Shown: one piece after another, positions 1 through 9,071 of the stretch
How positions within the stretch are numbered: the stretch's first letter is position 1
How the letters are laid out: every line of letters starts with the position of its first letter
Source of the DNA: an uncultured Piscirickettsiaceae bacterium
Lineage (GTDB): Bacteria; Pseudomonadota; Gammaproteobacteria; Methylococcales; Cycloclasticaceae
Direction of reading: 5' to 3'
DNA length: 64,000 nucleotides
Assembly: GCA_913061075.1 (NCBI GenBank)
Contig: CAJXSK010000009.1
Span: forward strand, 1-64,000
The notes under the pieces: model-generated
Told to the model about the DNA's origin: nothing
Seen by the model: only the letters and a program-made list of their open reading frames with translations
The model's database searches: none
Position numbers and translations under genes: made by a program

Positions 1-123
1 CTGAATGCAGCTTAACCTCTACTTTTAACTTCGGTTAGGAATGGGGGGATTACACATCATCATATCTTCCCTAACAAAAAATTCAATCCGACCGCAAAAG
101 ACGCGGCGACTTATTTAAAACGT

Positions 124-165
124 TATAATTTAATACAATTAATATTGGTAATTTTATAGAGGGAG
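124..165 (+). promoter_or_regulatory. aqpZ -10-like box and ribosome binding site
   Basis: A perfect TATAAT lies at 124-129, without a convincing -35 element at the usual distance. A purine-rich GAGGGAG at 159-165 sits seven bases before the ATG at 172 and is a good Shine-Dalgarno sequence, which supports that start. Confidence 0.4.
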
Positions 166-171
166 TAAAAT

Positions 172-873
172 ATGACATTAACTAAAAAATTAGGTGCTGA
201 ATTTATTGGTACATTCTGGCTAGTACTTGGTGGATGTGGGAGTGCGGTTTTATCCGCTACATTTCCGGACGTGGGGATTGGCTTGTTGGGGGTATCACTA
301 GCGTTTGGGCTTACTGTATTAACAATGGCCTTTGCAATTGGTCACATATCTGGCTGTCACCTTAATCCAGCTGTTTCTTTTGGGCTTTGGTCAGGCGGTA
401 GGTTTCCAACCGCTGAATTAGGTCCTTATATTGTTGCTCAAGTTGCTGGTGGCGTAACTGGGGCGGCCATTTTATATGTTATCGCTAGTGGTCAAACGGG
501 TTTTGATGTTACAGCTGGGTTTGCATCAAATGGATATGGAGAACACTCGCCTGGTGGATATAGTTTAACGGCTGCATTGGTAACAGAGATTGTGATGACA
601 TTCATGTTCTTGGTGATTATTTTAGGCGCTACAGATAAACGTGCTCCTGCCGGTTTAGCTCCTATCGCGATTGGTTTAGGCCTTACTCTTATTCACTTAA
701 TTAGTATTCCTGTTACTAATACGTCTGTAAACCCTGCGAGAAGTACAGGCGTTGCAATCTTTCAAGGAGATTGGGCGCTATCTCAATTATGGCTTTTTTG
801 GGTAGCTCCGATTATCGGCGCTATTTTAGCTGGAATTGTTTATAGGTGGTTTGAAACAGAAGAGAAAACCTAG
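172..873 (+). CDS. aqpZ: Aquaporin Z-type water channel
   Basis: This is an inner-membrane MIP-family channel of 233 residues, the usual AqpZ length. Both half-helix motifs are present: NPA at residues 65-67 (in HLNPAVSF) and NPA at 187-189 followed by Arg190 (in SVNPARS). Phe45, His175, Thr184 and Arg190 match the narrow selectivity filter of orthodox water-selective aquaporins, which argues against a glycerol facilitator. Six hydrophobic segments are visible. A good Shine-Dalgarno sequence precedes the ATG. The gene stands alone, since the next gene starts about 150 bases downstream after a weak hairpin. Passive water flux during osmotic change is the known role of the family. Confidence 0.93.
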   Translation: MTLTKKLGAEFIGTFWLVLGGCGSAVLSATFPDVGIGLLGVSLAFGLTVLTMAFAIGHISGCHLNPAVSFGLWSGGRFPTAELGPYIVAQVAGGVTGAAILYVIASGQTGFDVTAGFASNGYGEHSPGGYSLTAALVTEIVMTFMFLVIILGATDKRAPAGLAPIAIGLGLTLIHLISIPVTNTSVNPARSTGVAIFQGDWALSQLWLFWVAPIIGAILAGIVYRWFETEEKT

Positions 874-890
874 CAAGTGGGTCAAAAGCG

Positions 891-914
891 ACGCACAAAA
901 ATCGCGTGCGTTTT
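891..914 (+). terminator. Weak hairpin after aqpZ
   Basis: ACGCAC at 891-896 pairs with GTGCGT at 906-911 and is followed by a short T run. The stem is only six pairs and the T run is short, so this is a weak candidate intrinsic terminator. Confidence 0.35.
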
Positions 915-1021
915 ACCTAATTTGTTTTATGGAAAGAGACAGGGTAGTGATGGCAGAAATGGTGTCTGCAAAACTGGTGATACCATCAAGTGGTGACATA
1001 ACTTAAGTTGAATTCTAGAGA

Positions 1022-1816
1022 ATGCGTATGAAAATTGAACCCTATTTCGAACAGCAAGGCAGTGGTTCGCCTATTGTGTTTATTCATGGTTCGTATGCCA
1101 CTACGTCCACCTGGAAGAAAATGATTGGGCATTTGGCAGAGAGTAATCATTGTATCTCTATTAAGTTGCCAGGCCATTGTGGAACACCTGACCCTGTGGA
1201 TTTTGCCGAACCTTCTATTGAAACAGAATTGTGCATTGTGGGAGAGGTGGTTCGACAGTTAACCCATGAGCCTATTCACCTTGTTGGTCACTCTTTTGGG
1301 GGGGTGGTTGCTTTAGCGCAAGCGTTGAAAGGGGATATAAATCTACATCAAATGACACTGTTTGAGCCTGTTGCAATATGGGTGTTAGATCGTAGTAATG
1401 GCGGCGAAATGGCTAGTAACGTACAGGCGTTTTTAGCTAAACATCATCTTGATATGCTCAATGAATCACCTCGTGTTTGTGGCCATGTTATCGATTTTTG
1501 GGGCGGTGAAAATACGTTTAATGCACTACCTGATTTTATTCAAGAAAGTATGACATCACTGGTGAAGAACAATATTCGTCACTGGAATATTATTTCCACT
1601 ACGACGAACACCCATAATGATTTAAATGGGTGCAATGTTCCAACCCGTTTGGTTTATGGAGATGAGTCTAACCCAGTTTCTGGTGCAATTTGTACTCACT
1701 TGAGCAAACACTTACCCAATAGCAATAAATACATCATTGAGGGCGCTAGCCACTTTTTGGTGACAAGCCATGCAGATGACTGTTTGAATATTCTTTCTAA
1801 TCAGTCAATATGCTAA
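1022..1816 (+). CDS. Alpha/beta hydrolase
   Basis: The 264-residue protein has the alpha/beta-hydrolase fold signature. An oxyanion-hole HG lies near residues 22-23 (FIHGSYA). The nucleophile elbow GHSFGG has Ser91 as the nucleophile. A likely acid is Asp214 (in VYGDES) and the likely catalytic histidine is His244 (in GASHFL). No signal peptide or membrane segment is seen, so it is probably cytosolic. The substrate cannot be deduced. The next gene, an amphi-Trp protein, follows after 21 bases and the two are probably cotranscribed. A second ATG lies two codons downstream; neither start has a strong ribosome binding site. Confidence 0.82.
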   Translation: MRMKIEPYFEQQGSGSPIVFIHGSYATTSTWKKMIGHLAESNHCISIKLPGHCGTPDPVDFAEPSIETELCIVGEVVRQLTHEPIHLVGHSFGGVVALAQALKGDINLHQMTLFEPVAIWVLDRSNGGEMASNVQAFLAKHHLDMLNESPRVCGHVIDFWGGENTFNALPDFIQESMTSLVKNNIRHWNIISTTTNTHNDLNGCNVPTRLVYGDESNPVSGAICTHLSKHLPNSNKYIIEGASHFLVTSHADDCLNILSNQSIC

Positions 1817-1837
1817 TTAACAATAAGGAATTAGATT

Positions 1838-2053
1838 ATGAAAGGCGATAGAGATATTGAGAAAGGCTACACAACATCAGAGTTTGTTTCTAAATTAAGG
1901 CGGTTAGCTGATGCGCTAGAGTCGGGTGATAAATTTGAAATACAAATAGCGGGTGAACGCATTTATGTACCTGTTCGTGCTGATTACAACATTGAGCATG
2001 AACGAGATGGGGCTGAGGAAGAAATTGAGTTTCAAATTAAATGGTCCCGTTAA
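1838..2053 (+). CDS. Amphi-Trp domain protein
   Basis: This 71-residue protein matches the amphi-Trp domain pattern: an N-terminal helix (FVSKLRRLADALESGDKFEI), then short strands, and a C-terminal strand ending in FQIKWSR with the signature tryptophan. The biochemical role of the family is not known to me. An AAGGA ribosome binding site lies upstream of the ATG. It is downstream of an alpha/beta hydrolase (21-base gap) and 34 bases upstream of a BASS-family transporter, so it is likely part of a short operon. The protein is acidic and highly charged and has no signal peptide. Confidence 0.72.
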   Translation: MKGDRDIEKGYTTSEFVSKLRRLADALESGDKFEIQIAGERIYVPVRADYNIEHERDGAEEEIEFQIKWSR

Positions 2054-2087
2054 AATAAATTAACGCCTTCAAACAATAGGATTTTAT

Positions 2088-2966
2088 ATGCAAGCTGACT
2101 TGCTGATGACGGTTGTTTTACCTGTCTCACTATTTATTATTATGCTGGGGATGGGGTTGTCTCTTCGAATGGCCGATTTTGTGCGTGTGTTAGCCATGCC
2201 CAAAGCAGCATTGGTTGGCTTATTTGCGCAAATGATTGCGTTGCCCGCCATTGCTTTTTTTATAGCGACTGCTTTTAAATTACCACCTGAATTGGCCGTT
2301 GGGCTAATGATTATTTCCTTCGCGCCTGGTGGGGCAACATCAAATATGTTCAGCAATTTGGCCAACGGTGATGTGGCGTTGTCTATTAGCTTAACGGCAA
2401 TAGTTAGCCTTGTTACACCGTTTACTCTGCCCTGGTTGACGCTCTTATCGATGGATCATTTTATGGGGGCAGGTGACGCATTTGAGCTGCCTTTACTAAA
2501 AATCATTATTCAATTATTGGTTATTACGGTGATACCTGTGTTTATTGGCATGTTTATATTGAGCAAGTGGCAAAAGGCCGCTAATAAAACGGAACCTGTT
2601 ATAAAAGTGTTTTCGGTCATCTTTTTGTTTTTGATTATAGTGGTTATTCTTTTGAAGAATAAAGCGCAAATGGTTGATTTCTTTATACAAACAGGGGCTG
2701 CAACGTTAATGCTCAATGTTTTAGTTTTGGGGCTTGGTTATTTATTGGCTAAGTTCTTCAATCTGCCACAAGCACAATCTATATCTATTGGTTACGAAGT
2801 AGGTATTCAAAACGGCACGCTGGCATTAATGGTGGCTGGTATGCTGGTTGGTAATGACACGATGATGATTCCTGCGATAACGTATAGTGCGTTTATGTTT
2901 ATTACAGGGTTTGTTTTTGGTTTTGTTATGAAAAAATCTAGCAAGCGTACAAGTTCTTCCGTTTAG
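2088..2966 (+). CDS. Bile acid:sodium symporter (BASS) family transporter
   Basis: The 292-residue integral membrane protein has about nine to ten hydrophobic segments and the BASS-family (COG0385) layout. Family features include the segment FAPGGATSNMFSNLANGDVA, around residues 79-98, and a late stretch (GYEVGIQNGTLALMV) that corresponds to the sodium-binding crossover region. Homologues move organic anions with sodium across the inner membrane; the bacterial substrate is usually unknown and bile acids are only one possibility. It follows the amphi-Trp gene closely on the same strand and has an AGGA ribosome binding site. The C-terminus is basic (KKSSKRTSSSV). Confidence 0.85.
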   Translation: MQADLLMTVVLPVSLFIIMLGMGLSLRMADFVRVLAMPKAALVGLFAQMIALPAIAFFIATAFKLPPELAVGLMIISFAPGGATSNMFSNLANGDVALSISLTAIVSLVTPFTLPWLTLLSMDHFMGAGDAFELPLLKIIIQLLVITVIPVFIGMFILSKWQKAANKTEPVIKVFSVIFLFLIIVVILLKNKAQMVDFFIQTGAATLMLNVLVLGLGYLLAKFFNLPQAQSISIGYEVGIQNGTLALMVAGMLVGNDTMMIPAITYSAFMFITGFVFGFVMKKSSKRTSSSV

Positions 2967-3003
2967 TATCAGGGTGGCTATTTTTAAAGAGTAGGAAGAA
3001 TTT

Positions 3004-3393
3004 ATGAAAGAAATTACTGGAATTAATCATGTTGGTTTAAGAGTAAAAAATCTTCAAAGGTCTAGGGCGTTTTACGAGAAGCTTGGTTTTGAATTTCTTG
3101 CAGGACCAATTGGTCCAGAGCCAGTGGCGATAATGGAGCACCCATCGGGGGTTAATATTAATTTTATTTTAAATTCTACGGATGATATCCCCAGTAATAT
3201 TTTGATGGACACTCCGACTAAACACACGGGTTATACCCATATTGCTTTGGAGGTGACGAGTATCAGTTCTATCGAAGAACAGCTTTTAAGCCATGAAATC
3301 ACCATTACAGAAAAAGTAGAGTTTGAAGGGGCTAAATTCTTTTTTGTACGAGACCCAGATTCAAATGTTATTGAATTTCATCAACCTGCATGA
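3004..3393 (+). CDS. VOC-family (glyoxalase/dioxygenase fold) protein
   Basis: The 129-residue protein is one vicinal-oxygen-chelate domain pair. It opens with ITGINHVGLRVKNLQRSRAFYEKLGF, where the His is a candidate metal ligand. Its second half contains YTHIALEVTS and ends in FVRDPDSNVIEFHQPA, which supplies the late glutamate ligand. Members act as glyoxalases, dioxygenases or resistance proteins, and the specific reaction cannot be read from the sequence. GGAAGAA upstream of the ATG is a plausible ribosome binding site. The stop codon overlaps the start of the next gene in an ATGA, which suggests translational coupling. Confidence 0.82.
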   Translation: MKEITGINHVGLRVKNLQRSRAFYEKLGFEFLAGPIGPEPVAIMEHPSGVNINFILNSTDDIPSNILMDTPTKHTGYTHIALEVTSISSIEEQLLSHEITITEKVEFEGAKFFFVRDPDSNVIEFHQPA

Positions 3394-3824
3394 GTGTTGA
3401 GGTGATGGAAAATAAAATGGAAACAATTGATTTTAAAACGGAGTGGTGTTTACTTCAGAATCAGTTTGATAGTTATGAAAAACACTCGCTCTATATTAAG
3501 TTATTAAGTGTCATTGCCTTGTTGATGGCAGAGGCTTTAAGCATGAGTAATATATTGATAATACTGATATTAACCGTACTGTGGCTTCAAGATGCTATTT
3601 GGAAAACGTTTCAATCACGTATTGAACCTCGGTTATTGCAGCTTGAGGGGTGTATTCAGGAGGGCGGTGAGAATGCTCCATTTCAGTTTAATCGTGAATA
3701 TCAGAAAGTTCGTTTAACGGGGCTGTCTTTAATAGCTGAGTACATCAGCCAGTCAATTCGCCCTACGGTGGCCTTTCCTTATGTGGTTTTGATTTTAATC
3801 TTAGCTGCTCAATGCTTGCTTTAA
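3390..3824 (+). CDS. Small membrane protein of unknown function
   Basis: I do not recognise this 144-residue protein. It has two adjacent hydrophobic stretches in the first half (LLSVIALLMAEALSM and ILIILILTVLWLQ), a polar middle (EPRLLQLEGCIQEGG) and a C-terminal hydrophobic tail (VAFPYVVLILILAAQ). That suggests an inner-membrane protein with about three segments. The start used here overlaps the upstream stop (ATGA), and a later in-frame ATG at 3405 with GAGG before it is an alternative. It converges on the NRDE gene with only 15 bases between stop codons and no terminator. Confidence 0.6.
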   Translation: MSVEVMENKMETIDFKTEWCLLQNQFDSYEKHSLYIKLLSVIALLMAEALSMSNILIILILTVLWLQDAIWKTFQSRIEPRLLQLEGCIQEGGENAPFQFNREYQKVRLTGLSLIAEYISQSIRPTVAFPYVVLILILAAQCLL

Positions 3825-3839
3825 CTTACGCCCGTTAAA

Positions 3840-4607
3840 TTAAGAGTCGAGTTGAATTTGTTGTGTGACAGTGTGTGCTTGTTCACCTAATACGTCGAAT
3901 GATACTTCAGTGAATTCCAATAGATTATTGGCATCTATCGTAACCAGTGTTTTACAGCGAGTTCCGTATTTAGGACCAATAATAAACTGAGGCGATAGAA
4001 CACGTTCAGATTCAACGCTAACGCCGGTGTTAGGCAACATGTCATCGGGCACTATGTTTGTGGACGTAAGAAGCTTTAACAAGGCTACACGGTTTACTTT
4101 TGGTCGATTTAACATCATTTGTAGCTGGGTAACACCATGAGCAACTTTTGGCCAGGGTGTGTTAAGCGTTGCATTGCTTAAGCCGTGCAGGCCTGTTGAT
4201 ATTTTTTTAACTGTGTTTGTATCATTTGAATAATGCCATAGACCAGTTTCATCCTTAAGAAGGATGTTTAGTAAGGCATATTCTTCACTTTTCTGTTTTA
4301 GTTTCTCTAAAAAATCGGGGGCAGGGACATTGCCTGATAGAAACTTTTTTAGAATTTGGCCACGACTTTTTTTTGTTTGCTCAACAAAAGGGGGCTTTCT
4401 AACGTTGGTGATACCGGCAAGTCGTCCAGTCTTATCTACACAGAGCCAACCGCCACCGCCACGTTTATCAAAACCACCAAACACATGATCTTGATCGGGC
4501 CAAAATTGAGCCGGTAGTGAGGCGCGTTTATGAAACTCATCCCTATTAGCAACCAGCACAAATTTATACTGTTCAGAATAATGGTTGGCAAGAACGATTA
4601 AGCACAT
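3840..4607 (-). CDS. NRDE (TANGO2) family protein
   Basis: The 255-residue protein begins MCLIVLANHY and carries the family-defining NRDE at residues 21-24 (VLVANRDEFHKRAS). It continues with the conserved FGGFDKRGGGGWLCVDKTGR and ITNVRKP stretches. Cys2 immediately after the initiator Met is typical of the family, which has an N-terminal-nucleophile hydrolase-like character. Human TANGO2 belongs here and has been linked to haem handling; the bacterial role is unsettled. There is no signal peptide. The gene is transcribed away from acnB and the two share the 4608-4801 intergenic region. Confidence 0.85.
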   Translation of the reverse strand: MCLIVLANHYSEQYKFVLVANRDEFHKRASLPAQFWPDQDHVFGGFDKRGGGGWLCVDKTGRLAGITNVRKPPFVEQTKKSRGQILKKFLSGNVPAPDFLEKLKQKSEEYALLNILLKDETGLWHYSNDTNTVKKISTGLHGLSNATLNTPWPKVAHGVTQLQMMLNRPKVNRVALLKLLTSTNIVPDDMLPNTGVSVESERVLSPQFIIGPKYGTRCKTLVTIDANNLLEFTEVSFDVLGEQAHTVTQQIQLDS

Positions 4608-4760
4608 GGAAGGGCGTTGCTAAGGTTATATAATAGGCTCTAATTATGGTACAAATTTGAAATTTTGTATTAGCAACAACGCTGAAGTTTGTAATTGTGT
4701 GATATGGCTGTCACTTTTACGACTAAAAAGGTAAAATAGGTGATTACTATTTACTAACTT

Positions 4761-4795
4761 ATTAGGTTTTTTTTGCCTAATTTAATACGCAGGAG
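4761..4795 (+). promoter_or_regulatory. acnB leader: inverted repeat and ribosome binding site
   Basis: ATTAGG at 4761-4766 and CCTAAT at 4776-4781 form an inverted repeat around a run of T. A strong AGGAG lies just before the acnB ATG at 4802. I cannot tell whether the inverted repeat is an operator or an RNA hairpin. Confidence 0.35.
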
Positions 4796-4801
4796 AAATG
4801 A

Positions 4802-7399
4802 ATGTTACAGGAATACCGTCAACATGTAGAAGAGCGCGCGGCAATAGGAATTGTCCCTAAGCCACTTAATGCTGAGCAAGTGTCAAGCCTTGTTGAATTG
4901 TTAAAAGCCCCGCCTTCTGGCGAAGGTGAATTTTTGCTAAATCTTATTACAAACCGTGTACCAGCGGGTGTTGATGAGGCGGCATATGTAAAAGCCGGTT
5001 TTTTAGCAGCAATAACGACGGGTGAGTCTACTTCTACTTTAATTAACCCTAAAAGAGCAACAGAGTTACTAGGTACAATGCTAGGTGGTTACAACATCAT
5101 GCCACTCGTTAACTTGCTTGATAATGCTGAACTTGCTGAAACAGCAGCTGACCAACTGTCTCATATTCTTTTAGTATTTGATGCGTTTCATGATGTTAAA
5201 GAAAAAGCAGATGCTGGCAATGCCGCAGCTACACGTGTAATCCAAGCGTGGGCAGATGCAGAGTGGTTTACAAGTAAACCGGCATTGGCTGAAAAATTAA
5301 CTGTAAAAGTTTTCGAAGTAACTGGCGAAACAAATACGGATGATTTATCACCAGCACCGGATGCTTGGTCACGTCCTGATATTCCTTTACACGCGTTAGC
5401 CATGTTAAAAATGCCACGAGATGGCATTACCCCTGATGAACCAGGTGTTAAAGGGCCTATCAAATTAATTGATGAAATGGAAAAAGACGGTATTCCATTG
5501 GCGTATGTTGGTGATGTTGTCGGTACCGGCTCTTCACGTAAATCAGCGACTAATTCTGTTTTATGGTTTATGGGTGATGATATTCCTTATATTCCTAATA
5601 AACGGGGTGGTGGTGTTTGTATAGGTTCAAAAATTGCCCCTATTTTCTTTAATACCATGGAAGATTCCGGCGCGTTACCGATTGAAATGGATGTATCCAA
5701 TTTCAATATGAATGATGTTATTGATATTTACCCATATGAAGGAAAGGTAACAAAAAGTGGTTCTGATGAGGTGTTATCTACCTTCGAATTAAAATCAAAC
5801 GTTATTTTAGATGAAGTTCAAGCCGGTGGTCGTATACCTTTGATTATTGGGCGTGGGTTAACACTGCGTGCTCGTAAAGCGTTGGGTTTAGGTGCATCTG
5901 AATTGTTTAGAACGCCAGAATCACATGAAGACAGTGGCAAAGGTTATACCTTAGCTCAAAAAATGGTCGGTAAAGCATGTGGCGTAGCGGGTATTAGAGC
6001 GGGTGTTTACTGTGAACCTCATATGACAACTGTTGGTTCACAAGATACAACGGGGCCTATGACGCGTGACGAATTAAAAGACTTGGCTTGTTTAGGTTTC
6101 TCTGCAGACCTTGTTATGCAGTCATTTTGCCATACAGCAGCTTATCCTAAGCCGGTTGATGTCAACACACATCATACGCTGCCTGACTTTATTATGAACC
6201 GTGGCGGTGTGTCCTTACGCCCTGGTGATGGTATTATCCATTCATGGTTAAACCGCATGTTGCTTCCTGATACCGTCGGTACAGGTGGTGATTCACATAC
6301 GCGTTTCCCACTAGGTATTTCTTTCCCTGCGGGTTCTGGTTTAGTTGCATTTGCAGCGGCAACCGGTGTTATGCCGTTAGACATGCCTGAATCTATTCTT
6401 GTTCGTTTCACAGGTGAAATGCAGCCAGGTATTACGCTACGTGACATGGTTAACGCTATTCCATTAGCCGCAATAGACCAAGGCTTATTAACGGTTGCTA
6501 AAGAGGGTAAAGTTAATGCGTTCTCTGGTCGTGTTCTTGAAATTGAAGGCTTACCCGACTTAAAAGTAGAGCAAGCGTTTGAATTATCGGACGCATCAGC
6601 TGAACGTTCAGCAGCCGGTTGCACGATTAAATTAAACAAAGAACCTATCATCGAATACTTAAACTCAAATATCACGATGTTGAAGTGGATGATTTCTGAA
6701 GGTTATGGCGATGTTAGAACCATTGAACGCCGTATCAACGCGATGAACGATTGGTTGGCTAACCCAGAGTTAATGGAAGCGGATGCAGATGCTGAATACG
6801 CTGAAATTATCGAAATTAATATGAGCGATATACATGAACCTATTTTAGCGTGTCCAAACGACCCTGATGATGTGAAAACGCTATCAGAGGTTGCAGGTGT
6901 AGAAGTAGACGAAGTATTCATTGGTTCTTGTATGACTAACATTGGTCACTTTCGAGCTGCAGGTAATCTGTTAAAAGAATTTGGTGGAGTAATACCGACG
7001 AGACTTTGGGTCGTACCACCGACTAAAATGGATGCTGCTCAATTGACTGCGGAAGGTTATTACAATATTTACGGTACATCGGGGGCACGTACAGAAATGC
7101 CAGGGTGTTCACTATGTATGGGTAACCAAGCGCGTGTGGCAGAGAAATCCACAGTGATTTCAACATCTACCCGCAACTTCCCTAACCGGTTAGGGAATGG
7201 TGCTTTTGTTTATCTTGCTTCAGCAGAATTAGCAGCTGTTGGTGCGATTTTGGGTAAAATTCCAAGTAAAGAAGAATACATGGAATATGCCAATAAAATT
7301 GACACAATGGCCGCTGAAACTTACCGTTATTTAAACTTTGATCAGATAGCGTCTTATCAAGATATTGCTGATACGGTAGAAGTAGCAGTTAATGGCTAG
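4802..7399 (+). CDS. acnB: Aconitate hydratase B
   Basis: This TCA-cycle enzyme interconverts citrate and isocitrate; AcnB-type enzymes also often accept 2-methylisocitrate. The protein is 865 residues, the same length as E. coli AcnB. The three [4Fe-4S] cysteines fall at the same numbers: Cys710 (GSCMTNIGH) and Cys769/Cys772 (PGCSLCMGN). The N-terminal HEAT-like domain specific to the B type ([13 protein letters not shown] onward) is present, followed by the swivelling domain ([16 protein letters not shown]). The ribosome binding site is strong. It is monocistronic, ending in an intrinsic terminator. A decayed copy of its last codons and terminator occurs about 830 bases downstream. Confidence 0.98.
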   Translation: MLQEYRQHVEERAAIGIVPKPLNAEQVSSLVELLKAPPSGEGEFLLNLITNRVPAGVDEAAYVKAGFLAAITTGESTSTLINPKRATELLGTMLGGYNIMPLVNLLDNAELAETAADQLSHILLVFDAFHDVKEKADAGNAAATRVIQAWADAEWFTSKPALAEKLTVKVFEVTGETNTDDLSPAPDAWSRPDIPLHALAMLKMPRDGITPDEPGVKGPIKLIDEMEKDGIPLAYVGDVVGTGSSRKSATNSVLWFMGDDIPYIPNKRGGGVCIGSKIAPIFFNTMEDSGALPIEMDVSNFNMNDVIDIYPYEGKVTKSGSDEVLSTFELKSNVILDEVQAGGRIPLIIGRGLTLRARKALGLGASELFRTPESHEDSGKGYTLAQKMVGKACGVAGIRAGVYCEPHMTTVGSQDTTGPMTRDELKDLACLGFSADLVMQSFCHTAAYPKPVDVNTHHTLPDFIMNRGGVSLRPGDGIIHSWLNRMLLPDTVGTGGDSHTRFPLGISFPAGSGLVAFAAATGVMPLDMPESILVRFTGEMQPGITLRDMVNAIPLAAIDQGLLTVAKEGKVNAFSGRVLEIEGLPDLKVEQAFELSDASAERSAAGCTIKLNKEPIIEYLNSNITMLKWMISEGYGDVRTIERRINAMNDWLANPELMEADADAEYAEIIEINMSDIHEPILACPNDPDDVKTLSEVAGVEVDEVFIGSCMTNIGHFRAAGNLLKEFGGVIPTRLWVVPPTKMDAAQLTAEGYYNIYGTSGARTEMPGCSLCMGNQARVAEKSTVISTSTRNFPNRLGNGAFVYLASAELAAVGAILGKIPSKEEYMEYANKIDTMAAETYRYLNFDQIASYQDIADTVEVAVNG

Positions 7400-7451
7400 A
7401 AAATACTAATATGTACTATAAAAAAGGCGCTGTTTATACAGCGCCTTTTTT
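7355..7451 (+). repeat. Direct repeat copy 1 (acnB 3' end plus terminator)
   Basis: This 97-base unit covers the last codons of acnB, its TAG stop and its terminator. It matches 8188-8284 at 88 of 97 positions by hand alignment without gaps. The terminator hairpin is identical in both copies. Confidence 0.85.
7421..7451 (+). terminator. acnB intrinsic terminator
   Basis: The hairpin GGCGCTGTTTATACAGCGCC (7426-7445) has an eight-pair GC-rich stem and a TTAT loop. It is flanked by A5 and T6, so it is a strong bidirectional intrinsic terminator just after the acnB stop. Confidence 0.92.
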
Positions 7452-7576
7452 GTGCGAATAATAATATTGAAAACACCTTGTTTTCATTTGATTTTATAGC
7501 TGTTAAATTTTGATGTAATATTATTGATAGTTGGTTGGTCATATGTTGTTAGAGACTAATGTATTTAGGATTAACT

Positions 7577-8155
7577 ATGATAAAAATGTCAGAAAGGAAT
7601 ACAAGCTCAATTATCATTCTATTAATGTTACTAATTGTGTCGACTAATGTACAAGCGGATCAAAATGATCTTCAACTAAAGCCACTGTTTAATAAGCTTC
7701 AACATGCAAATAGCGTTAGGGAAGCAAAACTTGTTCAGGCTAAAATAATGCATATATGGAATTTATCGGGTGATGAGAGTATTGATCGGCGTATGGGCTT
7801 AAGTGATGCAGCAATGCGTGAAAGGTCTTTTGATAAAGCCCTTGAGATAGTTATGACGATTACACAAGAGATGCCTAAATTCTCAGAAGGTTGGAATTTG
7901 CAAGCTACTATTTTGTTTTTTATGGGCAAGTATGAAGAATCACTAGAAAGCGTAGAAAAAACATTAAGTCTTGAACCCCGACATTTCGGTGCATTGATTG
8001 GGAAAGGCGATATGCTTGTTCGTCAGGGTAAGCTTAAAGAAGCCCGCAGTACTTTACAGCGTGTAATGAAGGTTTATCCGCTACACCAGCGAGTTATTAA
8101 AAGATTAGAACGGATTGATGATGCAATAAAAACGAGGGCTAGGCGTTACGTTTAG
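7577..8155 (+). CDS. Secreted tetratricopeptide-repeat protein
   Basis: From the ATG at 7577, which has AGGA six bases upstream, the protein has about 192 residues. A further in-frame ATG at 7559 lacks a ribosome binding site. A short N-terminal hydrophobic segment ends in NVQA-D, a plausible signal peptide, so the protein is probably periplasmic. The C-terminal half holds two TPR units (EGWNLQATILFFMGKYEESL and RHFGALIGKGDMLVRQGKLK), a layout also common in alphaproteobacterial TPR proteins ending in the phrase LEPRHFGAL. Function unknown. The gene lies exactly between two copies of the acnB tail and terminator, which suggests it arrived by insertion or segmental duplication. Confidence 0.75.
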   Translation: MIKMSERNTSSIIILLMLLIVSTNVQADQNDLQLKPLFNKLQHANSVREAKLVQAKIMHIWNLSGDESIDRRMGLSDAAMRERSFDKALEIVMTITQEMPKFSEGWNLQATILFFMGKYEESLESVEKTLSLEPRHFGALIGKGDMLVRQGKLKEARSTLQRVMKVYPLHQRVIKRLERIDDAIKTRARRYV

Positions 8156-8187
8156 AGGGTTTAAGCGTTGGCCGGAAAGCGGGATCG

Positions 8188-8284
8188 TATCAAGATATTG
8201 TTTATACGGTAGAAATGGCAGTTAATAGTTAGACAATATTAATATGTACTACAAAAAAGGCGCTGTTTATACAGCGCCTTTTTT
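8188..8284 (+). repeat. Direct repeat copy 2 (decayed acnB 3' end plus terminator)
   Basis: Read in frame, this stretch still encodes YQDIVYTVEMAVNS and a TAG stop, against [14 protein letters not shown] and TAG at the true acnB end. No open frame leads into it, so it is a non-coding relic of an acnB 3' end. Confidence 0.82.
8253..8284. terminator. Second copy of the acnB terminator
   Basis: The same 20-base hairpin as after acnB (8259-8278), flanked by A6 and T6. It can end transcription of the TPR gene from the left and of the SIMPL-domain gene (stop at 8313) from the right. Confidence 0.88.
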
Positions 8285-8312
8285 AATAAGTTAGTTTAAG
8301 AAGGCTATGTAA

Positions 8313-9002
8313 CTATTTGGTTATTCTAATTGAACCATTGACATTAACTTGTATATTTGAGGTGTTTTGTTGAAGGTTAGCAGGGGCTGATTCGGCCATC
8401 ATCATATCGGCTTTCATATGTGATCTTGCACGATACACAGGTTGATGACGGTTGTTAGCATTGACATTAACCTGATGAATAACATATTTGTTTTTATCAA
8501 ATTCTTTTGTAATAACCGAGGCTTGCTCTTTAAAGTTTGAAATGGCTTGTTTAATAAGTACTTTATTTACAGCCTGCACTTTCTCTTTTGATACATGGTA
8601 ACGGAGAGATTTTATCAACAGTTTTTTCTGTAAAAGCCCAATTAATTTCCCTAACTCTTCAGTATTTTTGCTTTCTAGTGTGATTGTTTGAGTACCACGC
8701 CAGGCTTTAAAAATGCGCTTATTGTAAATTTGGTGAGTCGTGTATTGACCACCTTTAACTTTTACTTCTGAAAATGGTTTGGCTGTATCCATAGCCCAAG
8801 ACATTTTTTCATTTATTCTTTTGGCTAAAACGGCTGGATCGTAATTTTCTGCTTCAACAGCGACCGTTGCTTGCATAGTATCCGTTTCTACTTCCATGCT
8901 AGCGGAAGCTTGGAGGTTGATAATACCTTCTGGCTTTACGTCGTGTGCGAATGCTATTGAACTTAATAAACTTAAGCTTAGTAAAAAAATCAGTTGTTTC
9001 AT
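8313..9002 (-). CDS. SIMPL (DUF541) domain periplasmic protein
   Basis: The start at 9002 is chosen because AAGGAG lies eight bases upstream and the protein then opens with a clean signal peptide (MKQLIFLLSLSLLSSIAFAH). The frame is open 15 codons further upstream but without support. The mature part, about 210 residues, follows the SIMPL/DUF541 pattern: INLQASASMEVETDTMQATVAV at the front, a central TTHQIYNKRIFKAWRGTQT, and SNIQVNVNGSIRI at the end. Relatives include E. coli YggE, linked to oxidative-stress tolerance, but the biochemistry is unknown. It follows sthA on the same strand by about 70 bases. Confidence 0.82.
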   Translation of the reverse strand: MKQLIFLLSLSLLSSIAFAHDVKPEGIINLQASASMEVETDTMQATVAVEAENYDPAVLAKRINEKMSWAMDTAKPFSEVKVKGGQYTTHQIYNKRIFKAWRGTQTITLESKNTEELGKLIGLLQKKLLIKSLRYHVSKEKVQAVNKVLIKQAISNFKEQASVITKEFDKNKYVIHQVNVNANNRHQPVYRARSHMKADMMMAESAPANLQQNTSNIQVNVNGSIRITK

Positions 9003-9071
9003 TGTTATCTCCTTAGAATAAATACTGATTAGCACTATAAGCCTCATACTATGAACGTTGACTTAACCCTT

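Noticed and set aside
6172-6675. 167-codon minus-strand open frame
   Set aside because: Lies wholly inside acnB, which is complete and strongly conserved.
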